Source of the DNA: Bradyrhizobiaceae bacterium
Lineage (GTDB): Bacteria > Pseudomonadota > Alphaproteobacteria > Rhizobiales > Xanthobacteraceae
Reading direction: 5' to 3'
Length of the DNA stretch: 11,679 bases
Assembly (NCBI GenBank): GCA_016793685.1
Contig: JAEULX010000242.1
Coordinates: forward strand, 1 to 11,679
Shown here: positions 1 to 5,137 of the stretch, piece by piece
How the letters are laid out: the number at the start of each line of letters is the position of its first letter
How positions within the stretch are numbered: the stretch's first letter is position 1
The notes under the pieces: model-generated
Told to the model about the DNA's origin: nothing
The model's input: the letters and a program-made list of their open reading frames with translations, nothing else
Database searches by the model: none
Translations under genes and position numbers: made by a program

Positions 1-95
1 AGAATACGCCAATCGCCGATCCGGCGGCGGTTCACGCGGCGGCGGCCGCGTTGCTCGATCAGCCCGCCGTCCGCGCCGCATTGCTGCACCGCTAG
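1..95 (+). CDS. C-terminal end of an unidentified protein (partial, 5' end outside window)
   Basis: An open frame enters from the left edge (first full codon at base 3) and ends at TAG 93-95, giving about 30 residues that finish in LLDQPAVRAALLHR. The alanine/leucine-rich helical look and G/C third positions fit a coding C-terminus better than the Arg-rich alternative frame. Such tails occur in several families, for example glycosyltransferases, but nothing here identifies the family. The gene converges on the DUF2478 gene, and a palindromic element starts 4 nt after its stop. I am only moderately sure that this is a real gene end. Confidence 0.45.
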   Translation, partial: NTPIADPAAVHAAAAALLDQPAVRAALLHR

Positions 96-98
96 AGG

Positions 99-139
99 GG
101 AGCGAACACCCTGGCGGCTAAATCGGAATTCGCTCCGGT
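99..139 (-). repeat. Palindromic element, copy 1 (about 40 nt)
   Basis: GGAGCGAA (99-106) is complementary to TTCGCTCC (129-136), forming an 8-bp stem around a 22-nt loop. The right arm lies in an 18-nt block, atcggaattcgctccggt (122-139), that occurs exactly, in reverse complement, at 11477-11494 in the second copy. Both copies are about 40 nt and lie between convergent genes. No clear T-tract follows on either strand, so a REP-like dispersed repeat seems at least as likely as a plain terminator. The strand is set arbitrarily so that copy 2 is +. Confidence 0.6.
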
Positions 140-162
140 TCTTTCGCTAGCCGCATGTTCTA

Positions 163-186
163 CGGCGAGCCGGTTCCGCTTCGCCG
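163..186 (-). terminator. Possible terminator hairpin after the DUF2478 gene
   Basis: CGGCGA (163-168) and TCGCCG (181-186) form a 6-bp GC-rich stem with a 12-nt loop. It lies 14 nt beyond the stop of the minus-strand DUF2478 gene. No T-rich tract follows, so this is a weak call. Confidence 0.3.
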
Positions 187-200
187 AATGCTCTCAGTCC

Positions 201-767
201 TCACGCAGCGCGCCGCTTGCCGCCCGCTTGGCATTGCCACCACGCTTCGAGCGCCTCGGCTTCGGCCGGCAGCCACACCGAAAGCCCCTCGGCGAATTTT
301 TCCCACACGGCTTCCGCCTTGGGCGCCACCACGCATGCGACTGGCAGGCCGGCCGCCACCGCCGCTTGGAATACGGCCATCAATCCGCCGCGCGCGGCCT
401 CCTGTCCGCCGAACCTGTCAAGGACGACAAGTTCGGCGCCGGCCGCGATCGCCCGCTCGACACCGCCGCATGCGCGCGCCAGCGCCGAGCTGTCGAGGTT
501 GCAGGCCTCCGAGCCCGGGCCGAGGTCCTGATGGATTCCGATGGTTTCGCCGGTGGAAAGATCGAGCAGAACGCCTTTGCATTCGCAATTCTTGTGTCCG
601 CCATCGGCGGCGTAGGTGGCTGCGCCCGACGGCACGATGACGCCGACGACCGCAACGCCGTCCGCCTTCCGCCGCAAGGCAAATGCCGCGAGCACCTGCG
701 CGGCGGCGGAGCCGGGCCCGCCGCGCAGGGCGGCGATCGGGGCGGACAGAACTGAATCAGCAGGCAT
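201..767 (-). CDS. DUF2478 family protein (molybdenum-associated, function unknown)
   Basis: The protein has 188 residues. It matches the DUF2478 family as I know it: an alpha/beta fold with the signature LLDLSTGETIGIHQDLG (67-83), a following SEACNLDSSALA block, and the late motif VVLDRFGGQEAARGG (114-128). Family members usually sit beside molybdate transport or ModE-type genes, and some are described as nucleotide-binding, but the activity is not established. No classical Walker A motif (GxxxxGK[ST]) is visible; the N-terminus has only GGPGSAA (16-22). Six cysteines are present (61, 63, 89, 100, 145, 179), including CEC at 61-63, which could bind a metal or be redox active; that part is inference. 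The ATG at 765-767 has a good ribosome binding site (GAGGGA on the minus strand, 775-780, 7-nt spacing). The gene is divergent from the ModE-like regulator, which probably controls it. Confidence 0.82.
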   Translation of the reverse strand: MPADSVLSAPIAALRGGPGSAAAQVLAAFALRRKADGVAVVGVIVPSGAATYAADGGHKNCECKGVLLDLSTGETIGIHQDLGPGSEACNLDSSALARACGGVERAIAAGAELVVLDRFGGQEAARGGLMAVFQAAVAAGLPVACVVAPKAEAVWEKFAEGLSVWLPAEAEALEAWWQCQAGGKRRAA

Positions 768-777
768 ATCTCTATCC

Positions 778-815
778 CTCTATGTCCCGGCGGATATAAC
801 GTAGCATAGTTATGC
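778..815. promoter_or_regulatory. Candidate ModE-type operator region in the divergent DUF2478/ModE intergenic space
   Basis: Three features overlap here. ATATAACG (794-801) equals one half-site (CGTTATAT, reversed) of the enterobacterial ModE operator as I remember it. With that operator's spacing the opposite half would be CTCTAT at 778-783, a 4/6 match to CGTTAT. Separately, ATAAC (796-800) and GTTAT (809-813) form a dyad with an 8-nt spacer. GCATA (804-808) and TATGC (811-815) form another with a 2-nt spacer. The region is AT-rich in a GC-rich context and overlaps the DUF2478 ribosome binding site, so binding here would be well placed to repress that gene. Assignment to ModE rests on the neighbouring gene and is inference. 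Confidence 0.42.
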
Positions 816-886
816 GGAAAATGCGACGGGCTCGGGGATTTTGCGCGGGCGCGTCGGCTCCCGTGCGCGCGTATTCCGTTGCAGCC

Positions 887-961
887 ATGATCGCGCTGAC
901 GGAAGAAGACCGCCGCGCTATACTCGACAAAACGGGCATCGGAACCGGGCGACGGGGATGA
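887..961 (+). other. Possible 24-codon leader ORF overlapping the ModE-like start
   Basis: An ATG at 887 opens a 24-codon frame beginning MIALTEEDRRAILDKTG. Its TGA (959-961) overlaps the ModE-like ATG (958-960) as ATGA, the geometry typical of translational coupling. The peptide composition is plausible, but no ribosome binding site precedes it. It could be a leader peptide, a remnant of a larger gene, or chance. Confidence 0.22.
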
Positions 962-1380
962 AAAACAAGGCTGGCATGGCCCCGCACCATCGCGCGCGGC
1001 CGCAGCGGGACAACGGCCTTCTGTCGGGCGCGTCGCCGCGAATTCGGATCGTCTTCGGCGAAGCGATGCGCCTGGGGCCCGGCAAGGTCGATCTGCTGGA
1101 GGCGATCGATCGCACCGGATCGATTTCGGCCGCCGGCCGCGCGCTGCAGATGTCGTACCGGCGCGCCTGGCTGCTGATCGACGAGGTCAATCACATCTTC
1201 GCCCGGCCCGTCGTCGTCGCCAGCCCCGGCGGCGCCAATGGCGGCGGCGCGCAACTGACCGATTTCGGCCGCGCCTTGGTCGCGGCCTACCGGCGGATCG
1301 AAGAGCGGACGCGGCTGGCGATCCGAGAGGAATTTGCGCCGTTCGAAACGGACCTCGCCGTGAAACGCCGACGACAATGA
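958..1380 (+). CDS. Single-domain ModE-type winged helix-turn-helix transcriptional regulator
   Basis: The protein has 140 residues from the ATG at 958. Residues about 25-115 match the ModE N-terminal DNA-binding domain (LysR-like winged helix): IRIVFGEAMRLGPGKVDLLEAI, then the recognition-helix stretch TGSISAAGRALQMSYRRAW, the wing region with GGANGGGAQLT, and FGRALVAAYRRIEE. The C-terminal TOBE/Mop domains that bind molybdate in full ModE are absent. The protein therefore probably cannot sense molybdate itself, or needs a partner. One-domain ModE proteins are common in alphaproteobacteria. The frame is open upstream to a TTG at 841, but that stretch is Arg-rich and unlike the family. An ATG at 976 (preceded by AAGG) is an alternative start. 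Divergent from DUF2478 and convergent with the phasin gene. Confidence 0.85.
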   Translation: MKNKAGMAPHHRARPQRDNGLLSGASPRIRIVFGEAMRLGPGKVDLLEAIDRTGSISAAGRALQMSYRRAWLLIDEVNHIFARPVVVASPGGANGGGAQLTDFGRALVAAYRRIEERTRLAIREEFAPFETDLAVKRRRQ

Positions 1381-1399
1381 CGGCCGTCGTCGGCGGCCG
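1381..1399. terminator. Possible shared terminator hairpin between convergent ModE-like and phasin genes
   Basis: CGGCCG (1381-1386) and CGGCCG (1394-1399) pair as a 6-bp all-GC stem with a 7-nt loop, directly after the ModE-like stop and within the 44-nt convergent gap. No T-tract follows on either strand, so confidence is low. Confidence 0.28.
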
Positions 1400-1424
1400 G
1401 CCCTCGCAGCACGCTTCGCGCGCC

Positions 1425-1874
1425 TTACCCCTTGGGCGAGCGTATGCCGTCTGCCAGCGTCTTGAGTTTTTCCATCGCCGTCTTGGCGCTCTGGCCGAGT
1501 TCCTTGGCGCCTTCCGTCGTCATCTTCGTCGCGGTGTCGCTCAATTCCTTCGCCTGTTCGGAAAGGGCGCGCAACTGCGACTGGACGAACTCGGTCTGCT
1601 TCTTGACGACGTCCTCCAAATTCTGCGCCTGCACAATGGTCTGGGCGAATTCGAACGCGGACTGCACGTTGCGCTGAGCGAATGTCATCGCCTTGCTGCC
1701 GATGTCGTGCGCACCGGCCTGGCTCGTCTTAAACCATTGATCGAACGCGGACAGCGCCTGTTGGGCCGACTGCATGGAGCTGTCGAACGCAGCTTTGGCC
1801 TGCTCGACGCCGCGTTCCGTCATCGCCCGCAGTTCGGGCGGCACTTCCATCTTCGGAGTTTTGCCCTCAGCCAT
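1425..1874 (-). CDS. Phasin family protein (Phasin_2 type)
   Basis: The protein has 149 residues, Gln/Ala/Lys-rich and almost wholly amphipathic helix after an N-terminal PKMEVPPELRAMTERGVEQAK. The stretch DQWFKTSQAGAHDIGSKAM followed by FAQRNVQSAFEFAQ and VQAQNLEDVVKKQTEFVQ (81-98) is characteristic of alphaproteobacterial phasins. The C-terminus continues as coiled-coil-like heptads (LRALSEQAKELSDTATKM) and ends in basic RSPKG. Phasins coat polyhydroxyalkanoate granules in the cytoplasm and limit coalescence; some Phasin_2 proteins serve other surfaces. The start is fixed by AGGAGG on the minus strand (1879-1884, 4-nt spacing). The frame is open to 2117, but the upstream part lacks phasin character and would overlap the DUF2934 gene start. 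A palindrome and a leader hairpin lie upstream. Confidence 0.9.
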   Translation of the reverse strand: MAEGKTPKMEVPPELRAMTERGVEQAKAAFDSSMQSAQQALSAFDQWFKTSQAGAHDIGSKAMTFAQRNVQSAFEFAQTIVQAQNLEDVVKKQTEFVQSQLRALSEQAKELSDTATKMTTEGAKELGQSAKTAMEKLKTLADGIRSPKG

Positions 1875-1887
1875 AATGCCTCCTATC

Positions 1888-1901
1888 GGCAAAGAATTGC
1901 C
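1888..1901 (-). promoter_or_regulatory. Leader hairpin next to the phasin ribosome binding site
   Basis: GGCAA (1888-1892) and TTGCC (1897-1901) form a 5-bp stem with a 4-nt loop, 3 nt upstream of the phasin Shine-Dalgarno sequence in the minus-strand transcript. It is too short to be strongly stable. It may modulate ribosome access or protect the 5' end. Confidence 0.25.
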
Positions 1902-1939
1902 CCACAATGAAAATCCACCGATTACGCATACGCGCGGGA

Positions 1940-1949
1940 GTGCTTGCAC
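1940..1949. promoter_or_regulatory. Perfect palindrome GTGCTTGCAC, candidate operator upstream of phasin
   Basis: GTGC (1940-1943) and GCAC (1946-1949) flank TT, giving a TGC-N2-GCA core 66 nt upstream of the phasin start. The PHA regulator PhaR recognises TGC-rich palindromes (CTGC-N3/4-GCAG type in Paracoccus, as I recall). The spacer differs, so this is a suggestion rather than a match. The site lies in the shared divergent region and could act on either gene. Confidence 0.3.
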
Positions 1950-2115
1950 CAGATTGTGGCCTATTGTAAAGGACCCCCCGTGATCTATGGACGACAGCAA
2001 TCGGTCCCATGCGCTTCGGCGAGCGCCCGGTGCCTCGCCAGCGCTCTCGAGATCGCCAAAGATAATCACGGCATGGGGAACGCCTTGGACTTGTCTGGGC
2101 AATGGGAGGCTCAGC

Positions 2116-2397
2116 ATGGACTCGACTTTGGAAGACCTTATTCGCCAGCGCGCCTACTTTCTGTGGCTCGATGATTCCGCGTCCACCGACGCGACCTATT
2201 TTTGGCTGATCGCCGAGCGCGAGGTCATGGCGGAAGTGGCGGCGCAAGCCGCGACGGCTCGCGAGCGTGCGGAAGCGGCGGCGCCGGCGAATCGCCGATC
2301 GGGGGAAAATCAAGAGGCGCGCCGCGTCAACGCGCTGGTGCAGCTTTCTCCGGATGCGCCTTACGAACAAACCGCCACCGGCATTGCGACCGGTTGA
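2116..2397 (+). CDS. Small DUF2934 domain protein
   Basis: The protein has 93 residues. Residues 7-42 (DLIRQRAYFLWLDDSAS, then FWLIAEREVMAEVAA) match the DUF2934 pattern, IRxRAYxLWxxxG...WxxAE, a short helical domain of unknown function common in Rhizobiales. The C-terminal half is Ala/Glu/Arg-rich and low in complexity (TARERAEAAAPANRR). The ATG at 2116 is chosen for the strong GGGAGG at 2104-2109 (6-nt spacing). The frame is open to 1987, but that extension lacks domain character and a good ribosome binding site. A CGGCG/CGCCG hairpin (2398-2412) begins at the base after the stop, but the nearest T-run (2441-2447) is too distant for a standard terminator. No partner gene is suggested by position. 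Confidence 0.78.
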   Translation: MDSTLEDLIRQRAYFLWLDDSASTDATYFWLIAEREVMAEVAAQAATARERAEAAAPANRRSGENQEARRVNALVQLSPDAPYEQTATGIATG

Positions 2398-2495
2398 CGG
2401 CGTCATTCGCCGACCGTTCATACCTGATGGTGCCTCTTCATTTTTTTCGTTGATTCGGCAGTCGAGAATGCCCTGAAGGAAAAAGTCCAAAAGCA

Positions 2496-3101
2496 ATGCG
2501 AAACCTTGTTATCGCCCTTGCCGTCATCCTCCTGGCGCTGTCGGTTTTTGCGCTGGTGCCGGCCGCCGCCCCCTACGCTGACCTTCTGCCAAAGGTGATC
2601 GCCGGGGTCGCCGCGCTGCTGCTCATCGCCGTGTTCGTCGATCGTTCGAAGGCGGCATCAACCGCAGCCCCCGTCAAGGTGGCTCCCGTCGCCGCTGCGC
2701 CGCTTGCGAATCAGGCGGACTCCGAGGTCGTCAATTTTGTCGCGATCCTGCAGGAGCGAGGCCGCTTCGTCGATTTCCTGATGGACGACATCAAAGGTTA
2801 CAGCGACGCCCAGGTCGGCGCTGCCGGACGGGTTCTCCATGAGGGATGCAAGGCGGTTCTCCTCGAACATTTCGGCATCCGCCCGATGCGCGAAGAGGGC
2901 GAAGGTTCAAAGGTCACGGTGCCAACCGGCTACGCCCCGGACGACTACCGCCTGGTCGGCAAGATCAGCGGCGAAGCGCCCTTCACGGGAACGCTTATCC
3001 ATCACGGGTGGCGGGTCGAATGGGTGAAGCTGCCCCGCCTGCTGAGGGCCAGCGCCGACCGGCTGCCGGCGATCGCTCCCGCCGAGGTCGAACTTCGATA
3101 G
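2496..3101 (+). CDS. DUF2760 domain protein, membrane-anchored, first gene of the Hsp70 cluster
   Basis: The protein has 201 residues. Two hydrophobic helices, about 4-22 (LVIALAVILLALSVFALVP) and 29-48 (DLLPKVIAGVAALLLIAVFV), are followed by an Ala/Pro/Val-rich linker (50-70). The C-terminal domain (about 74-200) carries the DUF2760 signature: VAILQERGRFVDFLMDDIKG (82-101), YSDAQVGAAGRVLHEGC (102-118), then YRLVGKISGEAPFTGTLIHH (151-170) and GWRVEWVKLP. The biochemical role is unknown. In other proteobacteria DUF2760 genes are typically followed by Hsp70-family genes, as here. The likely topology is two membrane passes with the domain in the cytoplasm, where it could meet the chaperones; this is inference. 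The start has AAGGA at 2476-2480, with a rather long 15-nt spacing. A weak promoter-like TTGACG (2394-2399) with TTCATA (2417-2422), 17 nt apart, lies upstream. Confidence 0.88.
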   Translation: MRNLVIALAVILLALSVFALVPAAAPYADLLPKVIAGVAALLLIAVFVDRSKAASTAAPVKVAPVAAAPLANQADSEVVNFVAILQERGRFVDFLMDDIKGYSDAQVGAAGRVLHEGCKAVLLEHFGIRPMREEGEGSKVTVPTGYAPDDYRLVGKISGEAPFTGTLIHHGWRVEWVKLPRLLRASADRLPAIAPAEVELR

Positions 3102-3173
3102 CGGCCGAGGGGGAAGCGGCGTCGACGCAGGCCTCGGACAGGGCGGCGGCGCTAATAGCCTGATCGGCGCCGT

Positions 3174-3213
3174 CGTCGCCTTCGTCACGTCGCCTTCGAC
3201 ACCGTCGCCTTCG
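3174..3213 (+). repeat. Three near-tandem copies of CGTCGCCTTCG
   Basis: The 11-mer CGTCGCCTTCG occurs exactly at 3174-3184, 3188-3198 and 3203-3213 (periods 14 and 15), separated by 3-4 variable bases. It lies in the 148-nt gap between the DUF2760 and Hsp70 genes, 36 nt before the Hsp70 start. It could be a small minisatellite, a protein-binding array or a transcript structure element. Confidence 0.6.
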
Positions 3214-3249
3214 TAATCATCTCCTGCGGCAACAACGTAGCGCTTTTCC

Positions 3250-5085
3250 ATGCAGCAACGATTCAGTCTCGGCATCGACCTCGGCACCAGCAACAGCGCC
3301 GTCGCGCTGTCGGAGGTCGATAACGACCAAACGAATATCATCGATGTCACCCAGGTATTGGGCCCCAACCAGATCGGCGAAAAGCCGACACTGCCGTCGG
3401 CGCTGTACATTCCGCATCCCGACGAATTTCCCGAGGGCGCGTTCCCGCTGCCCTGGCCGAGCGATCCGCGCTCGATCATCGGACTGTTCGCCCGCGACCA
3501 CGGCGCCCTGGTTCCGGACCGCCTGGTCACATCGGCGAAGTCGTGGCTGTCGAACCCGCACATCGATCCCCGGCAGCGGAGCCTGCCGTGGAAGTCGGAG
3601 ATCAGCGAGGAAAAGCTGTCCGCCTTCGACTGCTCGCGCAGCTATCTCGACCACATGCGCGAGAGCTTTCTTTTCGCAGTCCGCAATCAAGGCAAGGACT
3701 TCGACTTGGCGGACGGACAGGTGGTGCTGACCATCCCCGCCTCGTTCGACGACATCGCGCGTAACCTGACCGCGGAGGCCGCAGAGGCTGCCGGCCTCGG
3801 CAAGGTTGTCTTGCTCGAGGAGCCGCTCGCTGCGTTCTATGCGTGGACCGCCCAGGCCGGAAAGGACTGGCGCGCTCACGTCCGCCCGGGCGACATCGTT
3901 CTCGTCTGCGACGTCGGCGGGGGGACGGCCGACTTCAGCCTGATTGCGATCTCGGAAAAAGACGGCGAACTCGACCTCAATCGCATCAGCGTCGGCGAAC
4001 ACATCCTGCTCGGCGGCGACAACATGGACCTGGCGCTCGCCTATGCGCTCCGCGCCAGGTTGGAGGCGGACGGCAAATCGATCACCGACATGCAGTTCCT
4101 GTCGCTCACGCATTCCGCCGGCAAGGCCAAGGTGGCGATGCTCGAAGACGAGTCGATGAACGAGTTCCCCATCGCCGTCCCGACCCGCGGGTCGAGTTTG
4201 CTCGGCAATACGCTGTCGACGACGCTCGACCGGCAGACCGTGGAGCAGATCGTACTCAACGGCTTCTTTGCGACGACGAGCGTCGATGATCTCCCGCAGA
4301 AAGCGCGGCGCACCGGGCTGCAGGAATTCGGCCTGCCCTACGCGGCGGACCCGGTCATCAGCAAGCATCTCGCCCGCTTCCTCACGCGCAGCCTCGAGAA
4401 TGTGCGCTCCAGCGAGACGCTGTCGGCGCTGGTCAGCCCCGAATTAAGGTCGAAGTCGTTTCTCGCGCCCACCGCCGTCCTGTTCAATGGCGGCGTGTTC
4501 AAGGCGGCTGCGCTGCGCCGGCGCGTCATCGAACTTCTGACCGCGTGGAATGAAGGCCAGCCCGTTCGCGAGCTTGCGGGGCACGAGCCGGACCTGGCGG
4601 TGGCGAAAGGCGCCTCCTTTTACGGACGCAACCGGATTACCGGCAAAGGCATCCGCATCAAGGCGGGCGCATCGCGCTCCTATTACATCGGCTTGGAGAC
4701 GTCGATGCCCGCAGTCCCCGGCTTCAGCCCGCCGCTGAAAGCGCTGTGCGTCGTTCCGCAGGGGATGGAGGAAGGCTCCGAGGTCGTCATCGACGCGCGG
4801 GACCTTGCGCTGGTGACCGGACAGCCGGCGGATTTCAGGTTCTTCTCATCCGAGGTGAGAAGCGGCGATAAGCCGGGCCAGATCATACCCGACGCCGAGA
4901 AACAGCTGCTGGAAATCAGCCTGATCGAGGTCAATCTGGAGGCGGTGGCCGATATTCCGGCAGGACAGCCGGTGCCGGTGCAGATCAATTCGGTCATCAC
5001 CGAAGTCGGCACCCTCGAACTGTGGATGAAGCACACCAATTCCGATCGCCGCTGGAAGGTCGAATTCCTGGTCAGGACGGAATAA
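3250..5085 (+). CDS. Hsp70 family protein (611 aa, non-canonical, no DnaK-type lid)
   Basis: The ATPase domain is intact: phosphate-1 GIDLGTSNS (8-16), SAKSWL (95-100) whose K97 probably matches the catalytic Lys of DnaK, TIPASFDD (161-168), LLEEPLAAF (188-196) with the catalytic Glu, phosphate-2 CDVGGGTADFS (220-230), LGGDNMDLA (254-262), and adenosine motif LFNGGVFKAAALRRR (411-425). After AVAKGASFYG (450-459) no DnaK-like VLLLD linker is seen. The remaining ~150 residues look beta-rich and end in WKVEFLVRTE. No helical lid or EEVD-like tail is present. The protein is therefore a divergent Hsp70 in the YegD/HscC-like group rather than the housekeeping DnaK. An in-frame TAG at 3238-3240 forces the start to lie after it; the ATG at 3250 has no recognisable ribosome binding site. 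It is 148 nt after DUF2760 and 51 nt before the second Hsp70 gene, probably in one operon. Client and regulation are unknown. Confidence 0.92.
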   Translation: MQQRFSLGIDLGTSNSAVALSEVDNDQTNIIDVTQVLGPNQIGEKPTLPSALYIPHPDEFPEGAFPLPWPSDPRSIIGLFARDHGALVPDRLVTSAKSWLSNPHIDPRQRSLPWKSEISEEKLSAFDCSRSYLDHMRESFLFAVRNQGKDFDLADGQVVLTIPASFDDIARNLTAEAAEAAGLGKVVLLEEPLAAFYAWTAQAGKDWRAHVRPGDIVLVCDVGGGTADFSLIAISEKDGELDLNRISVGEHILLGGDNMDLALAYALRARLEADGKSITDMQFLSLTHSAGKAKVAMLEDESMNEFPIAVPTRGSSLLGNTLSTTLDRQTVEQIVLNGFFATTSVDDLPQKARRTGLQEFGLPYAADPVISKHLARFLTRSLENVRSSETLSALVSPELRSKSFLAPTAVLFNGGVFKAAALRRRVIELLTAWNEGQPVRELAGHEPDLAVAKGASFYGRNRITGKGIRIKAGASRSYYIGLETSMPAVPGFSPPLKALCVVPQGMEEGSEVVIDARDLALVTGQPADFRFFSSEVRSGDKPGQIIPDAEKQLLEISLIEVNLEAVADIPAGQPVPVQINSVITEVGTLELWMKHTNSDRRWKVEFLVRTE

Positions 5086-5125
5086 CGGCGAGGCCGCCGA
5101 GCCCGGCTCCGGAGACAGGCCGCCC

Positions 5126-5137
5126 ATGGACCGCTGA
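5126..5137 (+). other. Three-codon minicistron (ATG GAC CGC TGA) overlapping the second Hsp70 start
   Basis: An ATG at 5126 opens Met-Asp-Arg-stop. Its TGA (5135-5137) shares its A with the ATG (5137-5139) of the next Hsp70 gene, forming TGATG. GGAGACAGG (5111-5119) is better spaced for the minicistron ATG than for the Hsp70 ATG. Start-stop coupling is possible; chance is also possible at this length. Confidence 0.3.

Noticed and set aside
705..720. Possible P-loop in the DUF2478 protein (GGPGSAA)
   Set aside because: It lacks the GK[ST] ending of a Walker A motif, so NTP binding cannot be claimed from it.
1377..1910. 177-aa open frame on + across the phasin gene
   Set aside because: It is antisense to a clear phasin with a strong ribosome binding site; its Arg/Leu-rich composition fits a shadow frame.
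1938..1946. CIRCE-like half-site GAGTGCTTG near the phasin promoter
   Set aside because: Only one imperfect half is present; no TTAGCACTC partner at 9-nt spacing. No CIRCE or convincing heat-shock sigma promoter was found upstream of the Hsp70 cluster either.
1987..2115. N-terminal extension of the DUF2934 protein to an upstream ATG
   Set aside because: The extension lacks domain character and a ribosome binding site, while GGGAGG lies at ideal spacing before the ATG at 2116.
1867..2496. 209-aa open frame on - covering the DUF2934 gene and flanks
   Set aside because: Highly Arg-rich, no recognisable domain, and it overlaps the phasin start and the DUF2934 gene; a GC-driven shadow.
3174..3213. 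CRISPR-like array
   Set aside because: Repeats are only 11 nt with 3-4 nt spacers and no cas genes nearby; a simple near-tandem repeat.
3217..4368. 383-aa open frame on - opposite the first Hsp70
   Set aside because: It is exactly antisense to conserved Hsp70 motifs and shows no family of its own; long antisense frames are usual at this GC content.
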